Origin: Corynebacterium sp.
GTDB lineage: Bacteria > Actinomycetota > Actinomycetes > Mycobacteriales > Mycobacteriaceae
Assembly: GCF_022712195.1 (NCBI RefSeq)
Contig: NZ_JALAGY010000039.1
Span: 1-64,000, forward strand
Direction: 5' to 3'
Length of the DNA stretch: 64,000 nt
Below the pieces are notes generated by a model that saw only the letters and a list, made by a program, of their open reading frames with translations, was not told where the DNA came from and made no database searches. Within the stretch, counting starts at the first letter, position 1. Every line of letters begins with the position of its first letter. Below are positions 43,917 through 52,896 of the stretch, one piece after another. Both the position numbers and the translations under genes were made by a program.

Positions 43917-46040
43917 CTACTGGTCCAGAGACCCCGCCAGGCCCCGACGGCGCAGCAGCGGCTCCACGCTGCGCTGCTTCCCCCGGAACATCCAGAACGC
44001 GTCGTCGTAGTCGATGGTCGCACCGCGCGAGAGGATCATCCGCCGGAAACGGTCCCCGGCGAAGCGGACGTCGTCCGGGTCGATCTCCCGGACGTCGTCC
44101 GACCGGGAGTCCCCCCGCGCGGCGTCGGTGTCGACGAATCCCTCGAAACCGTCCGCGTCGAGCACCTCGGCCCACAGGTAGCTCCAGTAGTCCGCGGAGT
44201 AGCCGCCCGCGAAGACGTGGTTGAAGTACGCCGAGGAGTACCGCGGCGCCAGGGCCGGCAGCACATCCTCGCCGAGACCCGCGGACTCCAGCACCGCCTT
44301 CTCGAAGGCCACGACATCGGTGACCGCTTCCGCCTCCTCGACGCTGAGCCGGTGCCACGCCAGATCCAGCCAGCAGGCCGCGAGGTACTCGGAGGTGGCG
44401 AAACCCTGCCCCCAGGCCGCCTGGGCACGCACCGCCTCCACCATCTCCTGCGGCAACTGTTCGCCGGTGTCGACGTGGCGGGCGTAGTTGGCCAGGATCT
44501 CCGGCTCCAGTGCCCAGTTCTCGTTGATCTGGCTGGGGAACTCGACGAAGTCCCGTGGCACGCTGGTCCCGGACAGGCTGGGGTACCGCACGTCGGACAG
44601 CAGCCCGTGCAGGGCGTGGCCGAACTCGTGGAAGACGGTCGCCACCTCGTCCGGGGTCAGCAGCGCCTGCTCCCCCTCCGCCGGCTTGGCGATGTTCAGG
44701 ACGTTGACCACCACGGGGGTCTGCCCCAGCAGGTTGTTCTGCTGGACGAAACTGCTCATCCACGCCCCACCCCGTTTGGTGGGGCGGGCGTACATGTCGG
44801 TCAGCAGCAGACCCACCGGCTCCCCGGCGTCCCCGTCACGGACCTCCCACACCCGCACGTCCGGGTGGTAGCCCACGAGGTCCTCCCGCGGCTCGACGGT
44901 GATGCCGTACAGGCGCCGGGCGGCGAAGAAGGCGCCGTCACGCAGCACCTGGTCCAGCGGGAAGTACCTCTTCATCTCCGCTTCGTCGACCCGGAGCTCC
45001 TCGGCGCGCAAGGTCGCCGCCCAGTACGGCCAGTCCGCCCCGCTGACCTCCACCGGCTCTCCGGCACCCGACGTCCCGGCCTTGTCGACCACCTTCTTGT
45101 ACTCTCCCGCGGCGTTCGCCACGGCCGCGGGGGTCAGCTTGCCCAGCAGGTCGTCGACCTCCCCGAGTGATCCGGCGGTCTCCTCCTCGATGACGAACTC
45201 CGCGTGGTTGGCGTACCCCAGGAGCTGCGCGCGGCGGGCGCGGAGCCGCACGATCTCCAGGAGGACCCCGGTGTTGTCCGAGTCGCCCCCGTACCCGCGC
45301 CGCAACGACGCCTCGTGGACCCGGGCCCTCGCGGCGGGGTCCTCGAGTTCCCCGACCACCGGCTGCACCGTCGGCAGACCGAGCCGGACGAGCCAGCCCT
45401 CCCGCCCCGCGTCCGCCGCGTCCTGCGCCAGGCGTGCCTTGTGCGCCTCGCTGAGCCCGGCGAGGTCGCTCTCCTCGGTGAACAGGACGGCACCGGCGTC
45501 CGCCGCCTCCACGACGTTGCGCCCGAACCTGGTCGAGAGCTCCGCCAGGCGGGCGTCGATCGCCCCCAGCTCCGCACGACCGTCCTCGTCGAGCATGGCG
45601 CCACCGCGACGGAACCGTCGGAGCCAGTAGGCCAGCAGCGCCTCGTTCTCACTTCCCTCCGGCTGCGCGGGGAGGGCGTTCACCCTGGCGAACAGGCCGG
45701 CGTCCATGTTGACCGCGCTGATGTGAGCGGCGAGTTCCGGCGCCACCGTCTCCTCCACGGCGATGACGTCCTCGGTGGCGTCGGTCCCGGAGTAGTTGAA
45801 GACGATGGCGAGCACCCGGTCCAGCAGCTGACCGCTGGCCTCGAGGGCGTCCATCGTGTTCTCCCAGGTGGGCTCCTCCGGGTTGGCGACGATGGCCGCG
45901 ATCTCCGCCTGATGGTCGACGACTCCGGTCCGGAAGGTGGGGACCAGGTCCCCCACGGAGATGGCGCCGAAGTCGGGCAGTTCATGGTCCAGGTCGGACG
46001 GGGCGAGCAGCGGGTTGGACTGAGCGTTGTGACCGGTCAT
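43917..46040 (-). CDS. M3-family metallopeptidase (Dcp/oligopeptidase A-like)
   Basis: A 707-residue cytoplasmic zinc peptidase that cuts short peptides. The zinc site is F-H-E-F-G-H-A-L-H (HExxH) in TVFHEFGHALHGLLS, with the third ligand Glu in QINENWALEPE about 25 residues on. No signal peptide. ATG 46040 fits TAAGCT placed 7 nt upstream. It is divergent from a TetR gene; both have leaderless-type promoters. Confidence 0.93.
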   Translation of the reverse strand: MTGHNAQSNPLLAPSDLDHELPDFGAISVGDLVPTFRTGVVDHQAEIAAIVANPEEPTWENTMDALEASGQLLDRVLAIVFNYSGTDATEDVIAVEETVAPELAAHISAVNMDAGLFARVNALPAQPEGSENEALLAYWLRRFRRGGAMLDEDGRAELGAIDARLAELSTRFGRNVVEAADAGAVLFTEESDLAGLSEAHKARLAQDAADAGREGWLVRLGLPTVQPVVGELEDPAARARVHEASLRRGYGGDSDNTGVLLEIVRLRARRAQLLGYANHAEFVIEEETAGSLGEVDDLLGKLTPAAVANAAGEYKKVVDKAGTSGAGEPVEVSGADWPYWAATLRAEELRVDEAEMKRYFPLDQVLRDGAFFAARRLYGITVEPREDLVGYHPDVRVWEVRDGDAGEPVGLLLTDMYARPTKRGGAWMSSFVQQNNLLGQTPVVVNVLNIAKPAEGEQALLTPDEVATVFHEFGHALHGLLSDVRYPSLSGTSVPRDFVEFPSQINENWALEPEILANYARHVDTGEQLPQEMVEAVRAQAAWGQGFATSEYLAACWLDLAWHRLSVEEAEAVTDVVAFEKAVLESAGLGEDVLPALAPRYSSAYFNHVFAGGYSADYWSYLWAEVLDADGFEGFVDTDAARGDSRSDDVREIDPDDVRFAGDRFRRMILSRGATIDYDDAFWMFRGKQRSVEPLLRRRGLAGSLDQ

Positions 46041-46047
46041 GCCCGCC

Positions 46048-46053
46048 AGCTTA
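46048..46053 (-). promoter_or_regulatory. -10 box, predicted leaderless M3 peptidase transcript
   Basis: TAAGCT (minus strand) ends 7 nt before ATG 46040. Confidence 0.4.
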
Positions 46054-46119
46054 ACGCCGCGGGGTCGGCCGCACGGGCGCCGGTTCGGGGGTGCCTGCGT
46101 CACCGGTAGTTATTTTCAG

Positions 46120-46125
46120 TAGGAT
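46120..46125 (+). promoter_or_regulatory. -10 box, predicted leaderless tetR transcript
   Basis: TAGGAT ends 7 nt before ATG 46133. Confidence 0.45.
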
Positions 46126-46132
46126 ATTGACC

Positions 46133-46831
46133 ATGTCAGCCCCGGTAGAACTCAGCACGACCACGTCTCCTCACAAGAACGGCTCCGCTGCCGACGCCAC
46201 GGACAAGCCCGCACCGAAGCGTCGTGCACGGAACCGCCGCGCCGACGGCGAACGCTCCCGCCAGCGTATCCTCGACGCAGCGACCAGCATCGCCACCGAG
46301 CGTGGCTACGACGGGACGAGCATCGCCGAGATCTGCCGGGAGTGCGGCCTGCCGGCAAGTTCCCTCTACTGGCACTTCCAGGACAAGGACGACCTGATGT
46401 CGCAGGTCATCGCGAAGAGTTTCGACGCCTGGAACGCCGCATGGACCATCCCGGAGGACGAGGACATCCTCCAGCACCTGCCGCAGATCGCCGAACAGCT
46501 CCTGGACGCCCTGGAGAACCACCCGGAGTTCATCCGGTTGTGTCTGCCGCTGGCGCTGCAGAAGCGGTCGGACGACCCGGGTCCCCGACGGATGTACCTG
46601 GAGATGCGCGCCGACGTGATCCGTCGGCTCACCGAGATCGGCGCCACACATTTCGGGCATGTGCCGGAGTCACGCCGGGCAGCCGTCGTGACCTACATGG
46701 TGTCCGGTGTGGAGGGACTCTTCGTGGACCACGAGATGAACCCCTCGTCGAACCTGCGCGAACAGCTGGACCTGCACGCGATGGGCGTCATCTCGATCAT
46801 CCTGCAGGAAGCCACGCAGCACGCCCCCTGA
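46133..46831 (+). CDS. TetR-family transcriptional regulator
   Basis: A 232-residue regulator. A basic, disordered head of about 38 residues is followed by the helix-turn-helix (SRQRILDAATSIATERGYDGTSIAEICRECGLPASSLYWHFQDKDDLM, about 42-90) and a helical ligand domain. The next gene begins 4 nt after its stop, so it is the first gene of a run with esterase, C-S lyase and ABC exporter genes. It probably controls that run; no clear palindrome was found near its promoter. Confidence 0.88.
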   Translation: MSAPVELSTTTSPHKNGSAADATDKPAPKRRARNRRADGERSRQRILDAATSIATERGYDGTSIAEICRECGLPASSLYWHFQDKDDLMSQVIAKSFDAWNAAWTIPEDEDILQHLPQIAEQLLDALENHPEFIRLCLPLALQKRSDDPGPRRMYLEMRADVIRRLTEIGATHFGHVPESRRAAVVTYMVSGVEGLFVDHEMNPSSNLREQLDLHAMGVISIILQEATQHAP

Positions 46832-46835
46832 TCCC

Positions 46836-48407
46836 GTGAGAACCGACGGGGCCACCGGCGCTCCCCTGATGGGCACCCCTTCCGGGGAGGTGCGTGGCTC
46901 ATGGCGGAACGGCGACGTGGCCGTCTTCCGCGCCGTCCCTGTGGCCGCGCCCCACGACGGTCCCCGGGCGTTCGCCCCACCCAGGCCGGCCCCGTCGTGG
47001 TCCGGGACGCTGGACTGCGCGGACACGCGGCGACGGCGGTCCCTTCGTGCCACCCACACGGCCACCGTCACGTGCCCGGCAGGGACCGGTGACGGCCCCC
47101 ACCCTGTGATGGTCTGGGTGCACGGCGGCCGGTTCGAGACCGGTCACGCCGACGAGCCCTGGTACGACGCCGCGTCGCTCGCCCGCGCCGGCTGTGTGGT
47201 GGTGGCGTTGAACTACCGGAAGCGCTTCGAGGGATTCCTCCCCCTGGACGGTGGAGACGGCAGTGACGGTGGGGACGGTGGGGACGTCCGCTTCCGTGGC
47301 GTGGAGGACCTGCTCCTTGGTCTGCGTTGGGTCAGGGACTGCATCGCCGACGTCGGCGGCGACCCCGGCCGGGTCACCCTGGCCGGACAGTCAGCCGGCG
47401 GGGCCCACGCCGCCTGGCTGCTGACCGACAGGCGTGCCGACGGGCTGTTCCACCGTGCCGTGCTGATGTCGCCCGGCGCGCCCCGGCGGGGCTGGACGTC
47501 CCGACGTCTGTCGACACGGCTGGCGTTGCGGACACCCCGGCACCCCGGCGTCGCGCAGCTGGGTGCGATGTCCCCGGAGGAGCTCACTGCGGCGTACCGG
47601 CGTTTCGCCCGGATGCACGCCACCGACTGCGCCGTCGGTGTCTTCCCCTTCGAGCCGGGGGCGATGCGGCCGGTTCCGGTGCTCGTCGGGACGATGCACG
47701 ACGAGTTCGTGAGGTTCCCCGGGGTGCGTCAGGTCGACGCCGTGCTGCGCAGGACGGTGGGTGCCGTGGCGGCGGTGGCGACAGAGGCGACAGAGGCGGG
47801 CCGCACCGGGACTCCGGAGGCGTGGCTCGTGGCTCCGGCGATGGTCGCCCTGGGTGTCCCGCTGCGTTCACTGCGGTCGTGGTGCCGGTACGTCGCGTCC
47901 GCCCGGCCGGTGCACCCGTTGGGGCGCACCGTCGGCGACCGGACGATACGCCGGTGGGCGTCCGCGTTCGCCGAGGCCCTCGCGGCGGCGGGGGCACCGG
48001 TGTGGGCCTACGAGTTCCGGGGCGGCCGGTATCCCGCGCAGCACTGTGCGGAGCTTCCGCTGCTGTTCGACACACTGACGGTGGATCCGCCGGAGGTCCG
48101 GCAGGTCTGCGGGCCGGACGCGGTCGGACGTCTGGGCGGCCCGGGCGGTGTCGGTGCGGAGTTCCGTTCCACGGTGGTCGATTTCGTGCACGGCCGGTCG
48201 CCGGGATGGGAGAGGTTCCGGGCGCCGGGTCGCAGCGCCCGGGTCTTCGGCATGGCCGGGGCGCCGGACGGGCCGGACGCGCCGGACAGGCCGGACGGGC
48301 CGCAACAGACACAGGACCCGTGGCGGGCCGTACGGACGCTGCTCGGTCCGCTGTACCCGGGACGGTCACGGCGACCTGCGCAGTCCCGGGGCGGTGCCGG
48401 AGGTTAG
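46836..48407 (+). CDS. Type B carboxylesterase
   Basis: A 523-residue alpha/beta hydrolase. The oxyanion hole HGGRFETG, nucleophile elbow GQSAGGAHAAW, acid-site region VLVGTMHDEF and histidine region YPAQHCAELPLLFDT are in family order. No signal peptide. An Asp/Gly-rich insert (GGDGSDGGDGGD) follows the oxyanion region and the tail has PDGPDAPDRPDGP-type repeats. The GTG start 4 nt after tetR implies coupling. The substrate is unknown. A -10 box of the next gene overlaps its stop codon. Confidence 0.88.
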   Translation: MRTDGATGAPLMGTPSGEVRGSWRNGDVAVFRAVPVAAPHDGPRAFAPPRPAPSWSGTLDCADTRRRRSLRATHTATVTCPAGTGDGPHPVMVWVHGGRFETGHADEPWYDAASLARAGCVVVALNYRKRFEGFLPLDGGDGSDGGDGGDVRFRGVEDLLLGLRWVRDCIADVGGDPGRVTLAGQSAGGAHAAWLLTDRRADGLFHRAVLMSPGAPRRGWTSRRLSTRLALRTPRHPGVAQLGAMSPEELTAAYRRFARMHATDCAVGVFPFEPGAMRPVPVLVGTMHDEFVRFPGVRQVDAVLRRTVGAVAAVATEATEAGRTGTPEAWLVAPAMVALGVPLRSLRSWCRYVASARPVHPLGRTVGDRTIRRWASAFAEALAAAGAPVWAYEFRGGRYPAQHCAELPLLFDTLTVDPPEVRQVCGPDAVGRLGGPGGVGAEFRSTVVDFVHGRSPGWERFRAPGRSARVFGMAGAPDGPDAPDRPDGPQQTQDPWRAVRTLLGPLYPGRSRRPAQSRGGAGG

Positions 48408-48410
48408 AGT
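48405..48410 (+). promoter_or_regulatory. -10 box overlapping the esterase stop, predicted leaderless C-S lyase transcript
   Basis: TAGAGT starts at the esterase TAG stop and ends 7 nt before ATG 48418. Confidence 0.45.
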
Positions 48411-48417
48411 TGTCCCC

Positions 48418-49632
48418 ATGGCTCTCACCTTTCCCGACCTAGATACCCTGCGTGCCCGCCGCACGATGAAATGGACGGCCTTCGAGCCCGATGTCCTTCC
48501 GTTGTGGGTGGCCGAGACGGATTTCGGCACCTGCCCGCCGGTCGCCGCCGCGGTGCGTGACGCGGTCGACCGGGAGTACTTCGGATATCCGGAGCTCGGG
48601 GCGGGGTCCCGCCTGCTGGCGGACGCCCTGGCGTCCTTCTCGGAGAAGCGCCACGGCTGGACGATCGACCCGGCGAATGTCACGGTCGTTCCGGACGTGG
48701 TCAAGGGCATCGTCGTCGCCGTCGACAACCTCACCGCCCCCGGGTCGACGATCGTCATCCCGCTCCCCGCCTACCCGCCGTTCCAGAAGGTCCCTGCGGC
48801 AACCCGGCGGCCGGCGACCTACGTCCCGATGGCCACCGGCGCCGACGGTGGGGCCGTCTTCGATCTCGATGCCCTGGAGCGGGCGTTCACTTCCGCGGAC
48901 AACCCGAACGGCGTGGGCAGCCTGATTCTCTGCAACCCCTTCAACCCCCTGGGCAGGGCCTTCACCGCCGGGGAGCTGCGGGAGGTCACGGAGCTGGCGG
49001 CGAAGCACCACGTGAGGGTGATCTCGGACGAGATCCACGCCCCCCTGGTGTACTCCGGCCGGCACGTGCCCACCGCCACGGTGTCGGACACGGCCGCGGA
49101 GGTCACGGTGACCGTGACCGCCACCTCGAAGGGGTGGAACACCGCGGGGCTGAAGTGCGCCCAGATCATCACCACGAACCCGGAGGACTCCCGTGCGATC
49201 GCACGGTTGTCGAACCTCGTCACCGGTGAGGCGTCCACCATCGGGCTGGCGGCGGCCACCGCCGCCTACACCGACGGACTGGACTGGCTGGCCGAGGAGG
49301 TCGACTACCTCGCCGCCAACTGGGAGCACCTCAGCCGGCGCCTGCCGGAGGTGCTCCCGGGGATCCGACTACCCCGGGAGGAGGCCACGTTCCTGGCGTG
49401 GCTGGACGTGTCCGGGGTGGACCGGCTGCGTGGAGCCGACGGGACCGTCACCGCCCCCGCGGCACGGCTGCGCACCCTGGCACGGGTCGGGCTCAACGAA
49501 GGCACCGACTTCGGGCCGACCGGGGCCGGACATGTCCGGCTGAACTTCGGCACCTCCCGGGAGATCCTGGACGCCGCCCTCGACCGTATCGCCGAGGCTG
49601 ACCTGCGGAGCGGGGACGCGTGCGAAGCCTGA
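48418..49632 (+). CDS. PLP-dependent C-S lyase, MalY/PatB/AecD type
   Basis: A 404-residue fold-type I enzyme. The start LDTLRARRTMKWT ... VLPLWVAETDFGTCPPV and the segment VISDEIHAPLVYSG closely follow C. glutamicum AecD, a cystathionine beta-lyase with broad C-S lyase activity. The PLP lysine is K238 in TATSKGWNTAGLKCAQI. It would split L-cystathionine or other cysteine S-conjugates to a thiol, pyruvate and ammonia. The 3' end overlaps the ABC exporter gene by 13 bp, so they are translationally linked. Confidence 0.88.
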   Translation: MALTFPDLDTLRARRTMKWTAFEPDVLPLWVAETDFGTCPPVAAAVRDAVDREYFGYPELGAGSRLLADALASFSEKRHGWTIDPANVTVVPDVVKGIVVAVDNLTAPGSTIVIPLPAYPPFQKVPAATRRPATYVPMATGADGGAVFDLDALERAFTSADNPNGVGSLILCNPFNPLGRAFTAGELREVTELAAKHHVRVISDEIHAPLVYSGRHVPTATVSDTAAEVTVTVTATSKGWNTAGLKCAQIITTNPEDSRAIARLSNLVTGEASTIGLAAATAAYTDGLDWLAEEVDYLAANWEHLSRRLPEVLPGIRLPREEATFLAWLDVSGVDRLRGADGTVTAPAARLRTLARVGLNEGTDFGPTGAGHVRLNFGTSREILDAALDRIAEADLRSGDACEA

Positions 49633-51569
49633 CCCGAATCGTCAGCTCCATGAAGGAGCTGTGGCCGTACTACACGATGGTCATCGTGGCGGCGACCGCC
49701 ACCGTCCTGCTGTCGTTGGCCTCACCGTTCCTGATCAGCCACGCCACCGACACGATCGTGGACTCGGTGAACGGCACGGTCAGCACCGGCGCCGCCACCC
49801 GGGTGGTGGTCGGTGTGGCACTGGGACTCCTCGCCGCCGAACTCGCCCACACCGTGATCCACAACGTGGGCGGCTGGTTCGGCGACGTCATGGCGATGCG
49901 GATGCGGCAGATCCTGTCCAACCGCTACTTCGCCAAACTGCTGTCGCTGCCGCAGAGCTACTTCGACCGGCAGATCACCGGGACGATCATCTCGCGTCTG
50001 GACCGCTCCATCATGGGCCTGACACAGTTCCTCCAGGCCTTCGCGAACAACTTCTTCTCCATGGTCCTCACGGTGATCGTGGTGCTGGCGATCTCGGCGT
50101 GGTACTACTGGCCGCTGGCCCTGCTGCTGGTGATCATCTTCCCGATGTACCTGTGGCTCACCGCACTGACGAGTAAGCGGTGGATGCGGTGGGAGAAGAC
50201 CAAGAACGAGCACATCGACACCGCCCAGGGACGGTTCGCCGAGGTCGTCGGCCAGGTCAAGGTGGTCAAGTCCTTCGTCTCCGAACTGCGGGAGCTGCGG
50301 CTGTTCCAGACCCACTTCGCGGAGACCGTCGACGTCACCAAGCGCCAGTCGCGGTGGTGGCACATGATGGACATCTTCCGCATGGCGGGGATGAACGTGG
50401 TGTTCTTCGCGATCTACCTCGTGCTGTTCACCCGCACGCTCAACGGCGACTTCACCATCGGCGAGCTGGTTCTGCTCGTCCAGCTGGTGGCCATGGCCAA
50501 GCAGCCGGCGACGATGATGAGCTGGATGGTCGACTCCGCCCAACGTGCGGCCGCCGGCTCGCGGGAGTACTTCGAGGCCATGGACGAGCTGGAGGAGCCG
50601 ACGGCCTCCCCGGTACTGCTCTCGGCCTCGCGTGAGTACGGCCCCTCAGTGGTGGACGAGGCCGAGGTCCGTGACGCCATCCCCTCCCCGCCCGCGGCGG
50701 TGGAGGATCCGTCGCATCCCGGGGTGACACCGGTCTTCGAGTTCGACGACGTGACCTTCGGCTACGACCCCGCTGACCCGGTGATCCACCGGGTCAGCTT
50801 CGCCGCGGGACACAACGAGAAGGTCGCGCTGGTCGGCGAGTCCGGCGGCGGGAAGTCGACGCTGGTCAACCTCCTGCTGGGGCTGTACCGTCCGACAGGT
50901 GGAACACTGAAGGTCTGCGGACACGACATCCGTGAACTCTCCGCGGCCCAGCTGCGCGGCATGGTGGGTGTCGTGTTCCAGGACGCCGCGCTGTTCTCCG
51001 GGACGATCCGGGAGAACATCGCCTACGGGCGTCCTGACGCCACCGACGAGGAGATCCGGCGGGTCGCCGAGCGGGCCAACGCCGACGGCTTCATCCGGAA
51101 CTTCACCGACGGCTACGACACCCTCATCGGTGAGCGCGGACTCCGACTGTCAGGCGGTCAGAAACAACGTATCGCCGTGGCACGGGCGATGCTGAAGGAC
51201 GCCCCGATCCTGGTCCTCGACGAGGCCACCTCGGCCCTGGACACCCGCGCCGAGAGGGCGGTCCAGGCCGGCCTGGAGGAGCTCATGGTCGGGCGCACCA
51301 CGCTGGTCATCGCCCACCGGCTCTCCACCATCGCCACGGTGGACACCATCGTGACCCTGGACTCCGGCCACGTCGACGAGATCGGCTCCCCGGCCGAACT
51401 GGCGGTCAGCGGGGGGATCTACGGCGAGCTGCTGCGGCTCACCGCGAGTTCGTCGGAGGAGGACCGTGCCCGGCTGCGCCGGTTCGGATTCCACGGCGAC
51501 AGCGGCCCTGCGCTCGAGCATTCCGGAGAGTACCCCGGCGAGGTTTCGGAGGGCGAGACCTCCGGGTAG
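49620..51569 (+). CDS. ABC exporter, fused membrane and ATPase domains
   Basis: A 649-residue half-transporter that must dimerise. Six membrane segments lie in residues 1-320 (first VIVAATATVLLSLASPFLI), then the nucleotide-binding domain: Walker A GESGGGKST near residue 406, Q-loop VVFQDAALFSG, signature LSGGQKQR, Walker B ILVLDEATSALD and H-loop VIAHRLST. It belongs to the multidrug/lipid exporter class; cargo cannot be read. It overlaps the C-S lyase gene and ends just before a strong terminator, closing the run begun by the TetR gene at 46133. Confidence 0.92.
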   Translation: MRSLTRIVSSMKELWPYYTMVIVAATATVLLSLASPFLISHATDTIVDSVNGTVSTGAATRVVVGVALGLLAAELAHTVIHNVGGWFGDVMAMRMRQILSNRYFAKLLSLPQSYFDRQITGTIISRLDRSIMGLTQFLQAFANNFFSMVLTVIVVLAISAWYYWPLALLLVIIFPMYLWLTALTSKRWMRWEKTKNEHIDTAQGRFAEVVGQVKVVKSFVSELRELRLFQTHFAETVDVTKRQSRWWHMMDIFRMAGMNVVFFAIYLVLFTRTLNGDFTIGELVLLVQLVAMAKQPATMMSWMVDSAQRAAAGSREYFEAMDELEEPTASPVLLSASREYGPSVVDEAEVRDAIPSPPAAVEDPSHPGVTPVFEFDDVTFGYDPADPVIHRVSFAAGHNEKVALVGESGGGKSTLVNLLLGLYRPTGGTLKVCGHDIRELSAAQLRGMVGVVFQDAALFSGTIRENIAYGRPDATDEEIRRVAERANADGFIRNFTDGYDTLIGERGLRLSGGQKQRIAVARAMLKDAPILVLDEATSALDTRAERAVQAGLEELMVGRTTLVIAHRLSTIATVDTIVTLDSGHVDEIGSPAELAVSGGIYGELLRLTASSSEEDRARLRRFGFHGDSGPALEHSGEYPGEVSEGETSG

Positions 51570-51603
51570 CGGCACCGGGGCGTTGCCGCCCCTTCACCGG
51601 GAG

Positions 51604-51641
51604 AACCCCCGTCGCCCGTGGGAAGGGCGGCGGGGGTTTTT
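51604..51641 (+). terminator. Rho-independent terminator of the tetR-to-ABC run
   Basis: A 14-bp stem AACCCCCGTCGCCC / GGGCGGCGGGGGTT (one G-U pair), 7-nt loop, then five T on the plus strand. Confidence 0.85.
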
Positions 51642-51668
51642 CCGTCATGGGCGGGGCGGAGAGCCCGG

Positions 51669-51878
51669 TCAGTTGTCCTTGAACTTCCCGATTACCTCGT
51701 TGGCCTTGTCGGAGGCCTTGTCCTTGACGTCCTCGAACTTCTGCTTGGCATCCGACTTGACCTGGTCGGCCTTGCCCTCGTTCTTCAGGTCGTCGTTGCC
51801 GGTGGCGTCACCGGCGGCCTCCTTGGCCTGACCGGCGGCGTCCTCAGCCTTGTTCCTGATGTCGTCGAACCCTGACAT
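51669..51878 (-). CDS. CsbD-family stress protein
   Basis: A 69-residue, highly charged protein with the CsbD pattern MSGFDDIRNKAEDAAGQAKE ... KADQVKSDAKQKFEDVKDKA. Homologues are general-stress proteins of unknown action. AAGGAGA lies 5 nt before ATG 51878. Single gene, convergent with the ABC exporter unit. Confidence 0.9.
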   Translation of the reverse strand: MSGFDDIRNKAEDAAGQAKEAAGDATGNDDLKNEGKADQVKSDAKQKFEDVKDKASDKANEVIGKFKDN

Positions 51879-51954
51879 GCGGATCTCCTTCACGGTGGTG
51901 TGGAAAAGGTGTGCCCCACCGACTGTAGCGACAACTCACACCACGTGCAGGGAT

Positions 51955-52809
51955 CTATGCGTAGTCGTAGAAACCCTTGCCCGACTTGCGTCCGAGGTGG
52001 CCGGCCTGGACCATCCGGCGCAGCAGCGGCGGGCAGGCGTAGGACGGGTCACCGAACTCCTCGTGCATGACGTCTGCGATGAACGCGCAGGTGTCCAGGC
52101 CCACCATGTCGGCCAGGGTCAGCGGGCCCATGGGATGGCTGGCGCCGAGCTTCATACCGGTGTCGATGTCCTCCTTGGTGGCGACTCCCTGCTCGACCAT
52201 GCGCACGGCGGACAACAGGTAGGGCACCAGGAGGAAGTTCACGATGAAGCCGGAGCGGTCCTTGGCCTGGATCGCGGTCTTGCCCAGAACCTCGGTGGCG
52301 TAGGTGCGCGCCGTCTCCACGGTGGCCTCGTCGGTGGTCAGCGCGGGGATGACCTCCACCAGGGGCAGTACGGGCACCGGGTTGAAGAAGTGCAGACCGA
52401 TGATCCGGCCGGGGTTCTCGGTGGCCGAGGCGATCGCCTGGATCGGCAGCGAGGAGGTGTTGGAGCACAGCGGTGCAGCCTTGTCCTCGACGATGGCGTC
52501 GAGCTTGGCGAAGACGTCCTTCTTGATCTTCTCGTTCTCGATGATCGCCTCCATGACCAGTTCACGATCGGCGAAGTCCTCGAGCGCGGTGGTGAAGGTG
52601 AGCCGTCCCAGGGCGGCGTCGCGGTCCTCTTCGCTGAGCTTGCCGCGCTCGACGGCCTTGGCCAGGGACTTCTCGATCTTCGCCTTGCCGAAGTCCAGTG
52701 CCTCCTGCTTGGCCTCCCACACCAGGACGTCGCTTCCTGCCTTCGCCGCGACCTCGGCGATGCCGCCGCCCATCTGGCCGGCCCCGATAACGCCTACACG
52801 CTGAACCAT
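51955..52809 (-). CDS. 3-hydroxyacyl-CoA (3-hydroxybutyryl-CoA) dehydrogenase
   Basis: A 284-residue NAD(P)-dependent dehydrogenase. The Rossmann start is RVGVIGAGQMGGGIAEVAAKAG, then SNTSSLPI, the HCDH signature GLHFFNPVPVLPLVEVI and the C-terminal DTGMKLGASHPMGPLTLADMVGLDT. It acts in fatty-acid or butyrate metabolism; no thiolase or enoyl-CoA hydratase lies nearby. ATG 52809 is set by GAAGGAG 6 nt upstream. Confidence 0.93.
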   Translation of the reverse strand: MVQRVGVIGAGQMGGGIAEVAAKAGSDVLVWEAKQEALDFGKAKIEKSLAKAVERGKLSEEDRDAALGRLTFTTALEDFADRELVMEAIIENEKIKKDVFAKLDAIVEDKAAPLCSNTSSLPIQAIASATENPGRIIGLHFFNPVPVLPLVEVIPALTTDEATVETARTYATEVLGKTAIQAKDRSGFIVNFLLVPYLLSAVRMVEQGVATKEDIDTGMKLGASHPMGPLTLADMVGLDTCAFIADVMHEEFGDPSYACPPLLRRMVQAGHLGRKSGKGFYDYA

Positions 52810-52896
52810 GGTGTTCTCCTTCGCGCTCATGTTCCTGAAAGTTGGTATGCGGTTATATCTGCTTAGTGTAACGGGGGTCACCCCCGGGGACGAACG

